Assembly: GCF_013214165.1 (NCBI RefSeq)
Contig: NZ_JABSSM010000001.1
Location: 62,001 to 126,000 of the forward strand
DNA length: 64,000 nt
Origin: Shewanella sp.
GTDB lineage: Bacteria > Pseudomonadota > Gammaproteobacteria > Enterobacterales > Shewanellaceae
Reading direction: 5' to 3'
Each line of letters starts with the position of its first letter. The stretch's first letter is position 1. Below the pieces are notes generated by a model that was not told the DNA's origin, searched no databases, and worked only from the letters and a program-made list of their open reading frames with translations. Made by a program: the position numbers and the translations under genes. Positions 11,916 to 24,521 of this stretch are shown here, in pieces.

Positions 11916-12680
11916 TTATGCTTGTTTGTCGTCTTTCGATGGCATCTGCTTATCTATCGAAGTCAGCATGCCGCGTAAGATATTCATCTCTTGTCTTTCA
12001 AGGCGAGCGCGGCTAAACAGACGACGCAGTTTTGTCATCACTTGACCTGGGTGCTGTTTAACGATAAATCCAGTGCCTAATAAGGTTGATTCCAAGTGAT
12101 CAAAGAAGTTTTCACGTTCTTTGGCAAAAGGATACTCGATTTGTTCTTCGACATAACCTACTGGACGGCCTTTTTCAAATTCACGCTTCTCGTGGTCTAA
12201 ATGAGCGACACGGGCTTCGTAACAGATGATCTGCACGGCCTGGGCAAGATTCAATGAGGTGTATTCAGGGTTAGCTGGGATAGCGACATGATAATCACAC
12301 TTCTGCAGCTCTTCATTGCTCAAACCATTATTTTCACGACCAAATACGATCGCAACAGGACCTTCTAGTGCCGATGCGACTAATTTCTCGCCAGCCCCTC
12401 TCGGTTCCAGCATGGGCCAATCTAACGTGCGGCTACGCGCACTAGTCGCGATAACCAGGCTGCAATCGGCAATTGCCTCGGCAACACTGTCCACTATCAC
12501 TGCATGTTTCAAAATATCAGATGCACCGGCTGCCAGGGCTACCGAGTGGCCATCGGGTTGGACCTTAGGTTCGGCTAGATACAGAGTAGAGAGTCCCATG
12601 GTTTTCATTGCACGGGCGGTAGAGCCAATATTGCCAGGGTGGGATGTGCCGACGAGTACTACACGAATGTTGCTAAGCAT
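11916..12680 (-). CDS. trmJ: tRNA (cytidine/uridine-2'-O-)-methyltransferase TrmJ
   Basis: SPOUT family: [40 protein letters not shown]; next to suhB and isc. Confidence 0.93.
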   Translation of the reverse strand: MLSNIRVVLVGTSHPGNIGSTARAMKTMGLSTLYLAEPKVQPDGHSVALAAGASDILKHAVIVDSVAEAIADCSLVIATSARSRTLDWPMLEPRGAGEKLVASALEGPVAIVFGRENNGLSNEELQKCDYHVAIPANPEYTSLNLAQAVQIICYEARVAHLDHEKREFEKGRPVGYVEEQIEYPFAKERENFFDHLESTLLGTGFIVKQHPGQVMTKLRRLFSRARLERQEMNILRGMLTSIDKQMPSKDDKQA

Positions 12681-12834
12681 GAAACTACTTAATTTTGATG
12701 ATTAAACAATGCATAGATATTAACACAGTGAACTTTGTTTGCTTAATACAAAAATCGGTATTTGATATATTCACTTGTTGGCGTATACTACGTCCCGATT
12801 ATTATATCTGTTCTTTAACATCCAGGGGATTGTA

Positions 12835-13638
12835 ATGCATCCGATGCAGACTATTGCCGTGCGCGCTGCCCGCGCCGCCGGCCAAACGATTATACGTGCT
12901 TTTGCTGAACTCGATAAAGTCGAAGTGACAGCGAAAGGTGTGAATGACTACGTGACGAATGTAGACATAGAAGCTGAAGCCGCCATTACATATCAGATCC
13001 GTAAATCATACCCAGATCACACCATCATTTGTGAAGAAAGTGGTGAGAACAAAGGCGAGAATAAAGATTACATTTGGATCATTGACCCTCTGGATGGCAC
13101 TAACAATTTTGTTAGAGGCATTCCTCATTTCGCAGTATCTATTGCCGTTCAATACAAGGGCAAGACAGAAGTTGCAGTAATTTATGATCCAATCCGTGAT
13201 GAACTGTTTAGCGCAGTACGTGGCAAAGGCGCTAAGTTCAATGATTACCGTATGCGCGTATCTAAGCATAATGATCTTAAAGACACTATTTTAGCGACAG
13301 GCTTCCCGTTCAAAGCCAAGCAACACACAGAAACCTACATGAAAATCTTCGCTTCATTGTTTACCCAATGTGCAGATTTACGCCGTGCAGGCTCTCCCGC
13401 CCTGGATCTTGCTTATGTTGCTGCGGGTCGCGTAGATGGTTTCTTCGAGATTGGTCTCAAGCCTTGGGATATTGCTGCAGGCGATCTTATCGTGCGTGAA
13501 GCTGGCGGCACAGTTACCGACTTTACCGGTAATCACGGCTATATGACGTCAGGCAATATCGTAGCAGGTGCGCCGAAAACGACATCTGCCATAGTGAAAA
13601 CGGCTCGCCCATTACTGAGCGAAGCACTTAAACGTTAA
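12835..13638 (+). CDS. suhB: Inositol-1-monophosphatase SuhB
   Basis: IDPLDGTNNFVRGIPHFAVSIAV, GLKPWDIAAGDLIVREAGG; start moved to MHPMQTIAVRAAR. Confidence 0.95.
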   Translation: MHPMQTIAVRAARAAGQTIIRAFAELDKVEVTAKGVNDYVTNVDIEAEAAITYQIRKSYPDHTIICEESGENKGENKDYIWIIDPLDGTNNFVRGIPHFAVSIAVQYKGKTEVAVIYDPIRDELFSAVRGKGAKFNDYRMRVSKHNDLKDTILATGFPFKAKQHTETYMKIFASLFTQCADLRRAGSPALDLAYVAAGRVDGFFEIGLKPWDIAAGDLIVREAGGTVTDFTGNHGYMTSGNIVAGAPKTTSAIVKTARPLLSEALKR

Positions 13639-13662
13639 TCTTAGCGTTTAAAAGAACAGATT

Positions 13663-13690
13663 AAAAAGCCATCAGTCTGATGGCTTTTTT
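13663..13690 (+). terminator. Intrinsic terminator of suhB
   Basis: AAAAAGCCATCA-gtc-TGATGGCTTTTTT. Confidence 0.85.
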
Positions 13691-13872
13691 GTTTCAACAA
13701 GTGTTAAAATTTTCACCGATTATCATAGTTCATCACTTCCAAGCCAAGCAGCCAACACTCGCTGGTTATCCATTTCTCTACGTATACCCATAATGTGAAT
13801 TCCGTCACATAGATAAATAAGCAGAATCCTCAAATATTGCTACCATAAAATAAACACCTGCAAGAGATCGCT

Positions 13873-14274
13873 ATGGGAAAGCTATACAGTCAATACGGTT
13901 CGAAAAGTCTTAAAGCTGTCGAACATTTCGTGCTCATCATCATTGCCATCGCGACAATTGTCGCCATAGGTCAGGAGATAGTGCATATCGTCGGAAATGC
14001 CAGGGTCGATTTAGCCGATCTATTAATGCTTTTTATCTATTTAGAAGTACTGGCTATGGTGGCTAATTATGCCGAATCTGGGAAGCTACCGATACGCATG
14101 CCCATCTATATCGCGATTGTTGCACTGGCTCGTTACCTGATATTAGACATAAAAGCCATGGATGATTGGCGAATCATGACCATAGCATTATCCACACTAG
14201 TACTCTCAATAACCGTTATTGTTATTCGCTGGGGTCAGCTTAAACTTCCTTACCCACCTAAAGAAGAGCATTAA
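13873..14274 (+). CDS. psiE: PsiE family phosphate-starvation-inducible membrane protein
   Basis: DLLMLFIYLEVLAMVANYAESGKLPIRMPIYIAIVALARYLILD. Confidence 0.85.
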   Translation: MGKLYSQYGSKSLKAVEHFVLIIIAIATIVAIGQEIVHIVGNARVDLADLLMLFIYLEVLAMVANYAESGKLPIRMPIYIAIVALARYLILDIKAMDDWRIMTIALSTLVLSITVIVIRWGQLKLPYPPKEEH

Positions 14275-14488
14275 CCAGCAAGCACTCACTTCCCTCACCA
14301 AGTATCCCTAGCTAATACCAATCGGTAGCAATGCTCGGTGAGTAAATCCCTTCACTCCCTCACTACTATCGCGCTTGTTAAGTTGAATTTATAAACAGGC
14401 TATTTTCTCTCTAACTGAAGCTACAATAGGGAAGTTAGACAGCATAGCGGTTGAGAAAAAATCACTCGCTCACGCCGCATCAGAATTT

Positions 14489-15031
14489 TTATCCGGTTTT
14501 CAGTATTTCTGGGGTAAATCGAACACTGCCCTGCTCACTGGACAACCAAACTTCGCCATCACTGATATTATATTGAAGCTCCATATTACGCGTGACCAGC
14601 TCTCCCATCTGCTTCACCGCCTCTTCAGGGATATTCCACACCTTAAGGTTTTTATAACGATCTAATGCTTTTTCATTTTGCTGCCACCATATAGGAACGG
14701 CTCGTCCACCATAGGTAAATAGCTGTACTTGTTTCGCTCTGCCACTGGCTTTTCTTAACCACTTCTCATCACTCTGGCCAAACTCAATCCAAAGCTCTAT
14801 ATCGCCCACTAGCGACTTCTCCCAAAGCTCAGGTTCATCTTCGACGCAAAGCCCTTTACTGAATGCCAATGACTCACTGGCATTCATTGCAAAAGCCAGC
14901 AGACGGACCATCATGCGGGAGTCTGTTTCTGAAGGATGCTGGGCTAATGTCAGTTGATGATCGTGATAATAGCCACGATCCATATCGGCTATCTGCAGAG
15001 TGACTTTGTACACGGTAGCTTTTGGTGCCAT
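14489..15031 (-). CDS. yaeQ: YaeQ family protein
   Basis: MAPKATVYKVTLQIADMDRGYYHDHQLTLAQHPSETDSRMMVRLLAFAM. Confidence 0.92.
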   Translation of the reverse strand: MAPKATVYKVTLQIADMDRGYYHDHQLTLAQHPSETDSRMMVRLLAFAMNASESLAFSKGLCVEDEPELWEKSLVGDIELWIEFGQSDEKWLRKASGRAKQVQLFTYGGRAVPIWWQQNEKALDRYKNLKVWNIPEEAVKQMGELVTRNMELQYNISDGEVWLSSEQGSVRFTPEILKTG

Positions 15032-15133
15032 AACTTCTAATTCTCTCAATTAATTGGCGCTAGTGTAACTCAATCTCACGCCTAATGAGCGATGTCGCGC
15101 TGAATTCGATGAATAAACTCACTAGCGCTGACA

Positions 15134-16045
15134 TTAGATTTTCCCGGCTCTCAAGTGTTTCGCCACGGGGAAGTGGGCTTTAAATTGGCTAACAGTCTCG
15201 TTATCGGCATACACAAGACAACGTTGACCCGCTTCGTATAGCTTACTCAGCTCGCCCAGAGTGGGTAACGTCCCTCTATGGGCATCGCGTCTGACAAATT
15301 CATTGAGCATAAAAGGCAGCGTTTCAAGACTAAAAATATGATCGAGTTTCTGCATTAATGGCATTGCAGCTATGGGTAACAAGGAGGCTTGAGTCTCATC
15401 ATCGATGAGTAAGATCTCTCCACCTATGGACAAGCCTTGAAAACCATTATGGTAATGAACAGGCGTCTCATCATCAAACTTATCACCATTGGCTCTGAAA
15501 AAATGCTCCCAAAATAGCTTTCTTTGCTTAAATTCAGGCAGTCTTTGCTGCACTTCTTTGCGCTTAGCCGCCACAAAGTCAAACAGAGGCGAGAGAGATG
15601 GAGGTAACCAGGACTCGAGTCGTGCCCTTAGCTCTCGAGCGAAAACAGGCGCTGCGCCGGCCGTGCTTATGGCGATTTGCAGACGGCCTCGATCGACTAT
15701 CGAGGGGGTGATGAACCGACACAATTCGGGGCTATCGACCACATTCACCCAGATCCCACGTTCATCGGCAATACTGGCAAACTTTGCATTAAGCTGGTCG
15801 TCGGCAGTCGCAAGATAAACCAGATCGACCCCTTGGATATCTTCAGGTACCACACCACGCTTAACGAGCGTGATACGGCCTTGCAGGGCACACTTAGACA
15901 CCTCTGCAGAGATATCTGTGGCAATAACCAGAATCTCAGCATGGGTTCTGGCTAACAGGGCTAATTTTCGACTGGCTACATCGCCAGCGCCCACCAACAA
16001 GACTTTCAGCTTGAATGTATCGACAAAGAGGGGAAAGTACCGCAT
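15134..16045 (-). CDS. Siroheme synthase N-terminal-like / precorrin-2 dehydrogenase family protein
   Basis: MRYFPLFVDTFKLKVLLVGAGDVASRKLALL, ISTAGAAPVFARELRARLE; no methyltransferase domain. Confidence 0.88.
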   Translation of the reverse strand: MRYFPLFVDTFKLKVLLVGAGDVASRKLALLARTHAEILVIATDISAEVSKCALQGRITLVKRGVVPEDIQGVDLVYLATADDQLNAKFASIADERGIWVNVVDSPELCRFITPSIVDRGRLQIAISTAGAAPVFARELRARLESWLPPSLSPLFDFVAAKRKEVQQRLPEFKQRKLFWEHFFRANGDKFDDETPVHYHNGFQGLSIGGEILLIDDETQASLLPIAAMPLMQKLDHIFSLETLPFMLNEFVRRDAHRGTLPTLGELSKLYEAGQRCLVYADNETVSQFKAHFPVAKHLRAGKI

Positions 16046-16115
16046 TAATGCTCAATTCCTAAACTTGTATTAATGGCAATCGAATTGGAGCTAAAGGCTC
16101 CAGCGAAACAGAAGA

Positions 16116-16448
16116 CTAGAGTATATGTATTTGATGTGTAACTGCTAGTGACTTATGTATCTCACAACTCTCAGTGCCACATTGCCAACACAAGTCAAAA
16201 CTAGCCTCATTCATTTCTTGGCACTTTACGCAGCGCCACCTAGAACCTTCGGCGTTAAGAGATCCGAGTTGAGCCTTAGCGAGCTCATATCTAGACTCAG
16301 ATACCCAGAGTTCTACATTTTGCAGATCCACTGGCAGCTCGCCTACTCCACCGAGTAAGGCTTCACCACGCAGCTCTACTTCAATTCCACTGGTTTCTAA
16401 CAGACCTTTCCACATGTGAGCTTGTAATAAATTACCGCCCGCAACCAT
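16116..16448 (-). CDS. DUF2007-like protein with C-terminal zinc-ribbon
   Basis: N-term GNLLQAHMWKGLLETSGIEVELRGEALLGGVGELP; C-term WRCVKCQEMNEASFDLCWQCGTE. Confidence 0.75.
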   Translation of the reverse strand: MVAGGNLLQAHMWKGLLETSGIEVELRGEALLGGVGELPVDLQNVELWVSESRYELAKAQLGSLNAEGSRWRCVKCQEMNEASFDLCWQCGTESCEIHKSLAVTHQIHIL

Positions 16449-16634
16449 TCAACGTAGCTCTTCCATGCTATTCCCTACAGCTCTTGCTCCTCTGGCAAAT
16501 TTGAGATTTGATATATGAGTGCAATATCCTACTGCTAAATTAGCGAGTCTGTCGAGGCCAAGTCGGATAACGCACAAGAATTCAGTTATTTTGCTGTGGA
16601 GCACAGTCGATGCTGTGAATATAAAAATGGCAAT

Positions 16635-16660
16635 AAAAAACCACCCTAAGGTGGTTTTTT
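16635..16660 (-). terminator. Intrinsic terminator of secD-secF
   Basis: AAAAAACCACC-ctaa-GGTGGTTTTTT. Confidence 0.85.
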
Positions 16661-16683
16661 ATGCTTTATAAGATTTAAAAAGC

Positions 16684-17637
16684 TTAAGGCATCAATTGAT
16701 CTTGATCTGCGCCCTCTTTTTCTATTTCGACGGGCAGCATGTGCTCACGATTGATCCCTAGCTTAACCGCCAGGAAACTCGCCACGTAGATAGATGAGAA
16801 AGTACCGACGAAGATACCCATCAGCAGCGCCGTTGCAAACCCATGGATCATGGTGCCGCCCTTGAGGAACAAGGCGATGACCACAACCAGAGTCGTCCCC
16901 GTGGTAATGATGGTACGACTCATGGTCTGAGTGATTGAAGTGTTAACAATCTCCTCTGGCGAACCTTTACGCATCTTAAGGAAGTTTTCACGGATACGGT
17001 CGAATACCACGATAGTATCGTTGAGTGAGTAACCGACAACCGTCAAGACACCAGCCAGTACCGTGAGGTCAAAATCCAGCTGCAACACAGAGAACACACC
17101 TAAGGTGATAATCACATCGTGTGCCAGTGCCGCCACTGAGCCGAGCGCTAAGCGCCACTCGAAGCGGAAAGAGACATAAATCAAGATACAGATCAGTGCC
17201 ACTAACACGGCGAGTCCGCCCTGCTCTGCAAGCTCTTTACCAATCTGAGGTCCAACCATCTCCACACGTTTCTGGATCACCTGGGGATCTAATTTAGTCG
17301 CCGCCTCCATCACATGCTGGACTTGGGTTTCACTCTTCACACCTTCTTTAACTGGAAGACGGGTGATCACATCTCGGCTCGAACCAAAATTCTGTACCAC
17401 CACGCCTTCAGTTTCTACGCTAGTAAGTTCGGCGCGCAGTGCCTGCAGGTTTGCAGTCGATGAGAACTCTAGCTCAACAACGGTACCGCCGGTAAAGTCT
17501 AGCCCCCAGTTAATGCCTTTAGTCGCGAGCGACGTCAAAGAACCTATAACTAAAATAAGCGACAGGATACTGATTGGCACCGCATGACGCAGAAAGTTGA
17601 CCGTGCCTTTTATCGATAAAATCTGAAACATAATCAA
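16684..17637 (-). CDS. secF: Protein translocase subunit SecF
   Basis: GINWGLDFTGGTVVELEF; six-TM MMPL/SecF core; next to secD. Confidence 0.97.
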   Translation of the reverse strand: MIMFQILSIKGTVNFLRHAVPISILSLILVIGSLTSLATKGINWGLDFTGGTVVELEFSSTANLQALRAELTSVETEGVVVQNFGSSRDVITRLPVKEGVKSETQVQHVMEAATKLDPQVIQKRVEMVGPQIGKELAEQGGLAVLVALICILIYVSFRFEWRLALGSVAALAHDVIITLGVFSVLQLDFDLTVLAGVLTVVGYSLNDTIVVFDRIRENFLKMRKGSPEEIVNTSITQTMSRTIITTGTTLVVVIALFLKGGTMIHGFATALLMGIFVGTFSSIYVASFLAVKLGINREHMLPVEIEKEGADQDQLMP

Positions 17638-17643
17638 GTTCCC

Positions 17644-19494
17644 TTATATAGACAGTTTCTTAACGCGCTTACCACCCCAAACAGCGTTAACTATTGCGCG
17701 GGTGCCCACGATTGCGGTGAACATAGACGTCGCGATACCTATCATCAGAGTAACGGCGAAACCTTTCACTGCACCCGTTCCGACAGAGAATAAAATAAGT
17801 GCTGTCATAAAAGTGGTGATGTTGGCATCGGCAATGGTAGAGAATGCATTAGCATAACCTTCATGAATGGCCTGCTGCACACTACGACCGTTTCTTAGCT
17901 CTTCACGGATACGCTCATAAATCAGCACGTTGCCATCGACTGCCATGCCTACGGTCAATACCATACCAGCGATACCCGGCAGAGTTAGCACAGCCCCAGG
18001 GATCATCGACATCACACCGACCACCATGACTAAGTTTGCCGTCAGTGCCAGATTGGCAATCAGACCAAAACCACGGTAGTAAACCAGCATAAACAGCAGC
18101 ACAACGGCCAAACCCCAGATCATAGCTTGAACACCATTTTGAATGTTCTCAGCACCTAAGCTTGGGCCAATAGTACGTTCTTCAACGATAACCACAGGCG
18201 CAATCAAGGCGCCGGCACGCAGCAATAAAGCGAGACTTTGTGCTTCGCCATGATCCAGACCTGTGATAACGAAGTTACGTCCCAGACGCGCTTGTATGGT
18301 CGCGACTGAAATAACTTCCTCTATCTTCTCCAGCTTAATGCTGCCATCCGGGTTTTTGGCACCATTATCTTTATACTCGATGAACAAGGTCGCCATTGGT
18401 TTACCAATGTTATCCTTAGTCACATTCGAGAAGATTGACCCCCCCTTGGAATCTAGGTTGATGCTTACCTGAGGACGACTGTATTCGTCGAAACTTGGCT
18501 GTGCACCTTGAATATGGGTACCAGATAGCATGACTTCTTTATAGAGGGCAACTTCTCCACCTCGACGGCGCTCGTAAATCTGAGAATTAGGTGAGACACG
18601 ACCACTGGCTATAGCGGCTGCATCGGCTTTCTCATCAACCATGCGAAATTCGATTGATGCCGTAGCACCCAAAATTTTCTTGGCGCGAGCGGTATCTTGT
18701 ACACCAGGTAGCTGCACGATAATACGCTCTGCACCTTGGCGTTGTACCACAGGCTCAGCAACACCCAGCTCATTGACTCGATTACGGATAGTAGTGATGT
18801 TTTGCTGTAATGCATCCTCTTTGACCTGTTTAAGGTAAGTCTCACTGAGATTGGCAATCAAGAAATAGTTGCCACCCGATGAGGTATCGGTGAACACCAT
18901 GTCATTGCCACTAGACTTGAGGAAACGCTCAGCCTTGGCTAAGCTCTCGGCATCACGGAATTTAATCTCTATGCCTTTAGCACTGTCACGGATACCGGCA
19001 TAACGAATTCTCTCACCACGCAGGTCAGTTCTGAAATCGGCCATCTTAGACTCGGTCATCTTACGGACCGCTTCGCCCATCTTCACTTCCATCAAGAAGT
19101 GAACCCCGCCTCGAAGATCTAAGCCTAGCTTCATTGGGCTGCCGCCCATAGCTTCCAGCCATTCAGGCGTGGCTGGCGCTAAGTTTAAGGCGACGGTGTA
19201 TTTGTCACCCAGTGCAGCGGATATCGCTTCTCTGGCGAGTAACTGTTGATCGCCGTCCATCACACGAACAAGCAGTTGGCCATTTTCAAGCTCTGAACGC
19301 TTCATCACAATATTCTTGCTGGCAAGAATATCCTTGACTGTCGACTGAGTCGCCACAGTCACCTCGGCTCCACGAGTACCAACTACCTGTACCGCGTAGT
19401 CCTCGGGGAAGAGATTCGGAATTGCATAGAAAAAACCGACAAAGATGATGCAAGCCACCATCACGTTTTTCCACATTGGGTATTTATTTAACAC
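17644..19494 (-). CDS. secD: Protein translocase subunit SecD
   Basis: [43 protein letters not shown]. Confidence 0.98.
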   Translation of the reverse strand: MLNKYPMWKNVMVACIIFVGFFYAIPNLFPEDYAVQVVGTRGAEVTVATQSTVKDILASKNIVMKRSELENGQLLVRVMDGDQQLLAREAISAALGDKYTVALNLAPATPEWLEAMGGSPMKLGLDLRGGVHFLMEVKMGEAVRKMTESKMADFRTDLRGERIRYAGIRDSAKGIEIKFRDAESLAKAERFLKSSGNDMVFTDTSSGGNYFLIANLSETYLKQVKEDALQQNITTIRNRVNELGVAEPVVQRQGAERIIVQLPGVQDTARAKKILGATASIEFRMVDEKADAAAIASGRVSPNSQIYERRRGGEVALYKEVMLSGTHIQGAQPSFDEYSRPQVSINLDSKGGSIFSNVTKDNIGKPMATLFIEYKDNGAKNPDGSIKLEKIEEVISVATIQARLGRNFVITGLDHGEAQSLALLLRAGALIAPVVIVEERTIGPSLGAENIQNGVQAMIWGLAVVLLFMLVYYRGFGLIANLALTANLVMVVGVMSMIPGAVLTLPGIAGMVLTVGMAVDGNVLIYERIREELRNGRSVQQAIHEGYANAFSTIADANITTFMTALILFSVGTGAVKGFAVTLMIGIATSMFTAIVGTRAIVNAVWGGKRVKKLSI

Positions 19495-19511
19495 ACCATC
19501 GCCCTCTTGGC

Positions 19512-19838
19512 TTAAAGTGACTTAATAGAGCCTTTAGGCAATACGGCCGCTATGTAATCCTTTTTAATCGTAATTTCAGATGTTTCATTGATTGTCAGTA
19601 ACACATAATCATTTTCGTCACTGATTTTAGCAATCTTACCTAAAATACCACCACTGGTGAGTACCTCGTCACCCTTGCTCAATGAACCCATTAGGTTCTT
19701 TTGCTCTTTGACGCGCTTAGACTGCGGGCGGAAAATCATGAAATAGAAGATCAGGCCGAATATAACCAGCATGAAAATTAACTCCATGGTGCCACCAGTT
19801 GCTGGAGCATCTGCAGCGTACGCATTTGAAATGAACAT
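19512..19838 (-). CDS. yajC: Preprotein translocase subunit YajC
   Basis: [39 protein letters not shown]. Confidence 0.97.
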   Translation of the reverse strand: MFISNAYAADAPATGGTMELIFMLVIFGLIFYFMIFRPQSKRVKEQKNLMGSLSKGDEVLTSGGILGKIAKISDENDYVLLTINETSEITIKKDYIAAVLPKGSIKSL

Positions 19839-19870
19839 AGTTCTCTCTTCTTATTTAGCAGTAGTTAAAA

Positions 19871-21025
<1,155 letters not shown>

Positions 21026-21146
21026 TCACAATTGCCCGCACAGGGCTTAAGAAACCTGTACAAGCTAACATTAAGACTAGAGATAAGGGCAAACAACTGA
21101 GTATCAACCCTACATCCTCAAAATATGTACAAAAATAGCAGAAAAA

Positions 21147-21180
21147 AAATACCCACCTCATCTTGTGGGTGGGTATTTTA
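21147..21180 (-). terminator. Intrinsic terminator of queA
   Basis: AAAATACCCACC...GGGTGGGTATTTT with T-run on minus strand. Confidence 0.8.
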
Positions 21181-21195
21181 AAACAATTTTCGAAA

Positions 21196-22233
21196 TTAGT
21201 TCGCTTTTTTAGTCACAAACATGGCGTCACCATAGCTAAAGAAGCGGTATTTTTGCGCGATCGCATGCTGATAGGCGTTTTTTACCTCATCGAAGCCGGC
21301 GAAGGCACTGAGTAACATGATGAGGGTCGACTCGGGCAGATGGAAGTTGGTCACCATGGCATCGACCACCTGAAACTCATATCCGGGATAAATAAAGATG
21401 TCAGTGTCACTGCAAAATGCTTCCAGTTCAGCAATACTGGCCTTGGCCGCACTCTCTAATGAACGCACCGATGTGGTGCCTACGGCAATAACACGTTTTC
21501 CATTCGCTTTAGCTTGTATGACTTTGTCGACAACCTCTTGAGTGACCTCGGCCCACTCAGAATGCATCTTATGCTCGAGGATATTATCCACTTTTACCGG
21601 CTGAAAGGTCCCGGCGCCAACGTGTAAGGTGACAAACGCGGTATCGACACCCTTATCGGCCAACGCCTTTAACATAGCATCGTCAAAATGTAATCCCGCC
21701 GTTGGTGCGGCTACAGCCCCCGGAGCCTCATTGTAGACAGTCTGATAGCGCTCTTTATCTGCGTCTTCATCTGGGCGATCTATATAGGGCGGCAAAGGCA
21801 TATGCCCTACATCTTCGAGCACTTCGAGTATGGTTTTTTCCGACAGCAGTTTAAGCTCAAACAAGGCGTCGTGACGGGCAAGCATGATCATCTCATAGCC
21901 GCCATCTAAACAGATAATCGAATCGACCTTAGGGGATTTTGAACACCTAACATGAGCCAATATGCTTTTATCATCGAGCATACGCTCGACTAAAAGTTCC
22001 AACTTGCCACCGGTCTGCTTCTTGCCAAACAGTCGCGCCGGGATCACCCGAGTGTTGTTGAACACCATAAGATCGCCAGGATTGACCAAATTGAGAATAT
22101 CGGTAAATTGCTTGTCTGTGACCTGACCAGTATTACCATCTAACGAGAGTAGTCTCGACGCGGTACGTTCGGCGGTAGGATATCGAGCAATAAGCTCGTC
22201 AGGAAGTTCGAAAGAAAAATCGGTCACACGCAT
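21196..22233 (-). CDS. queA: S-adenosylmethionine:tRNA ribosyltransferase-isomerase
   Basis: [58 protein letters not shown]. Confidence 0.98.
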   Translation of the reverse strand: MRVTDFSFELPDELIARYPTAERTASRLLSLDGNTGQVTDKQFTDILNLVNPGDLMVFNNTRVIPARLFGKKQTGGKLELLVERMLDDKSILAHVRCSKSPKVDSIICLDGGYEMIMLARHDALFELKLLSEKTILEVLEDVGHMPLPPYIDRPDEDADKERYQTVYNEAPGAVAAPTAGLHFDDAMLKALADKGVDTAFVTLHVGAGTFQPVKVDNILEHKMHSEWAEVTQEVVDKVIQAKANGKRVIAVGTTSVRSLESAAKASIAELEAFCSDTDIFIYPGYEFQVVDAMVTNFHLPESTLIMLLSAFAGFDEVKNAYQHAIAQKYRFFSYGDAMFVTKKAN

Positions 22234-22297
22234 GGTTAGTCTCTGCTTAACATAAATCCGGCGCTAGTCTATTAACAGAGACAGATAAGATCAAGGA

Positions 22298-22456
22298 TCA
22301 GTTACTGCTTTTACCATCTTCCAGGCTGCTTGACTGCTCACCGATATCGAAATCTTCCTTGCGGTAGCTATGCTGCTCGTAGGGAATATCGATTTGCACA
22401 CGCTTTCGCTGAGATCGCTCTTTCTTGAGAAACACTTTAGATAACCAGTTCCACAT
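22298..22456 (-). CDS. Hypothetical small protein (52 aa), absent from the ORF track
   Basis: Minus-strand frame reads MWNWLSKVFLKKERSQRKRVQIDIPYEQHSYRKEDFDIGEQSSSLEDGKSSN*. Confidence 0.6.
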   Translation of the reverse strand: MWNWLSKVFLKKERSQRKRVQIDIPYEQHSYRKEDFDIGEQSSSLEDGKSSN

Positions 22457-22622
22457 CGTCCTTGACCCTTAAACCGATAATTGATGAGAATACAACCAAA
22501 ACGATGCACATCCTTAAGAAGTCACTCTAAAACCCATTTTAATTGGAGAAAAACTATCTTAGCATCTGAGGCCATGATAACGTGAAACTTGAGTTATAAC
22601 CAAGAAAATTAACAAAAACATC

Positions 22623-23216
22623 ATGAACTTCCTCGCACACCTACATCTTGCCGATAATTGTAAAACCAGTTTAGCGGCTAATCTTGCCGGCGATTTTGCC
22701 AAAGGCAACATAGCCAATTATCCTAAACACTTACAGCAAGGGATCTGGATACACAGACAAATTGACCAACTCACAGACAGCCACGAACTCACCAAAGACC
22801 TAGTCGCCCAGTTTCCCAAGAGTTTAACCAGAGCCGCGCCAATTATTGTCGATCTGGCGTTCGATCATATGTTGGCGAAATATTGGGATGAATATCATCA
22901 TCTTACCCTGCAACAATTTGCCGATAATGCTTACGATGCCATAGATGCTTGTGAACACTTGCCAGAAAAATTGCAGCTACTCGCGCCGAAAATCCGCAGC
23001 GAAAACTGGCTTAGCGCGTATAGAAGCAAGAAAGGTCTCCACCGAACCATCAACTCTGTCGCGCAGCGCCTCTCTAAACCGGAAATTTTCCAAGGTGCAA
23101 CCCAAGCGGTCGACAAGCTGGATATCGAGATAGAGATTGCCTTTAGAACTTTCTATCCACAACTGATGGCCTACAGCCGAATTTGGGCCCGTAAGACACC
23201 GACAGAATATTTATAA
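22623..23216 (+). CDS. acpH: Acyl carrier protein phosphodiesterase family protein
   Basis: MNFLAHLHLADNCKTSLAANLAGDFAKG, DQLTDSH, DLAFDHMLAKYW. Confidence 0.93.
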   Translation: MNFLAHLHLADNCKTSLAANLAGDFAKGNIANYPKHLQQGIWIHRQIDQLTDSHELTKDLVAQFPKSLTRAAPIIVDLAFDHMLAKYWDEYHHLTLQQFADNAYDAIDACEHLPEKLQLLAPKIRSENWLSAYRSKKGLHRTINSVAQRLSKPEIFQGATQAVDKLDIEIEIAFRTFYPQLMAYSRIWARKTPTEYL

Positions 23217-23217
23217 C

Positions 23218-23257
23218 GGGCTTTAGGGCTTTAGGGCTTTAGGGCTTTAGGGCTTTA
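23218..23257 (+). repeat. Five perfect tandem copies of octamer GGGCTTTA
   Basis: Read directly: gggctttagggctttagggctttagggctttagggcttta. Confidence 0.98.
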
Positions 23258-23341
23258 GCAGCATAAAATCCAATAAAATTCAGTCTTAGCAATTCTCAAC
23301 GGGATCTGTTTTTGCTAGAATTCGCCGCTACAGGAGAACTC

Positions 23342-24004
23342 ATGCAGATATTCACTTACGCCCCCCCTTCAGTGCCTTGGTTAGATATACGCTATCGAGA
23401 CCGAGATTTACTCGTTATCAATAAACCTTCGGGTCTACTCTCCAATCCCGGTCGAGCAGAGCATACCTTTGATTGCGCACTCACCCGTTTACTGCAGCGA
23501 TACCCTGAAACCATACTGGTACATCGTCTCGACTGTGCGACTTCTGGCATTATGGTTTTTGCGCTAAATAAGCAGGCAGAGTCTAATATTAAGACTCAAT
23601 TTCAGAATAGAATGAGTAAGAAAACCTACATTGCTGAGGTTCGTGGATTATTGAGCCAAGATCAAGGCGTGATAGAGCTGGCAATGAAAGCCGATAAAAC
23701 CCGGCCTCCGCTGCAAGAGATAGCCGCAGATGGCAAAGCCTCTAAGACCTATTACAAGGTGCTGGAGCGCAGAGAAAGCAGTACCTTGGTAGAGTTAACA
23801 CCTGTGACAGGCAGGACGCATCAACTCAGACTTCATATGCTGGCTATAGGTCATCCAATATTAGGCGATGATTTTTATGGGGATGAAGAGGTAATAGCGG
23901 CTTCAAACAGGCTTAGATTACATGCGATGTCATTGAGCATCGGCCATCCATTTTCGGGGAAAGAGATGACATTTAAGAGCTTTCACCCTTTTCGAAGAAG
24001 CTAA
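23342..24004 (+). CDS. rluA: RluA-family rRNA/tRNA pseudouridine synthase
   Basis: VHRLDCATSGIMVFAL catalytic motif, TGRTHQLRLHMLAIGHPILGD. Confidence 0.9.
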   Translation: MQIFTYAPPSVPWLDIRYRDRDLLVINKPSGLLSNPGRAEHTFDCALTRLLQRYPETILVHRLDCATSGIMVFALNKQAESNIKTQFQNRMSKKTYIAEVRGLLSQDQGVIELAMKADKTRPPLQEIAADGKASKTYYKVLERRESSTLVELTPVTGRTHQLRLHMLAIGHPILGDDFYGDEEVIAASNRLRLHAMSLSIGHPFSGKEMTFKSFHPFRRS

Positions 24005-24113
24005 ATTCGTGAAGAAAGTCTCAAGGAAACACTAGTTTAAGATAGGCATCGGCAAGACTCCTTCACCCTGATGCCTTCTATCCTGCTTGCAAGCTGTGTG
24101 ATTTGCAATCAAA

Positions 24114-24521
24114 CTATGCCGCTTTAGCGGTATAGTAACACTCGCTCGAATTACAAAATTTCAGTGAATTATCATCTGTTAACAAGAAATATTCACCAAA
24201 AATATTGCCACCTTTATCTTCGAGTTTTAAGCCTGCCTCTGTTTGAGTGCACAGCATTACATCTAAGCTATGACAGCCATCGCTTGACCAAATTTCTAAA
24301 TAAATTTTATCGTCCTGCCTATAAAGCGTTAATGTGTTTGAAGTGCTGTCACGCCCATCAATCCATCGACCCATGACTTCACGAGCCTCTAAGTCTTTAT
24401 GCTGCCAACCTAAGCGTTTTCGCTTATCTACTACTGACATTTTAATCACCTTGAGTAATTCTCTGCTTTCTGTAGGGCGATCTGGGTATTGTATGACTTC
24501 AGCCATTGAACTCATTTTCAA
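24114..24521 (-). CDS. Hypothetical protein
   Basis: 135-aa ORF with no overlapping competitor of comparable length. Confidence 0.55.
   Translation of the reverse strand: MKMSSMAEVIQYPDRPTESRELLKVIKMSVVDKRKRLGWQHKDLEAREVMGRWIDGRDSTSNTLTLYRQDDKIYLEIWSSDGCHSLDVMLCTQTEAGLKLEDKGGNIFGEYFLLTDDNSLKFCNSSECYYTAKAA

Noticed and set aside
22291-22509. 72-aa ORF on the minus strand
   Set aside because: Low-quality composition; a better 52-aa frame (22298-22456) occupies the same DNA.
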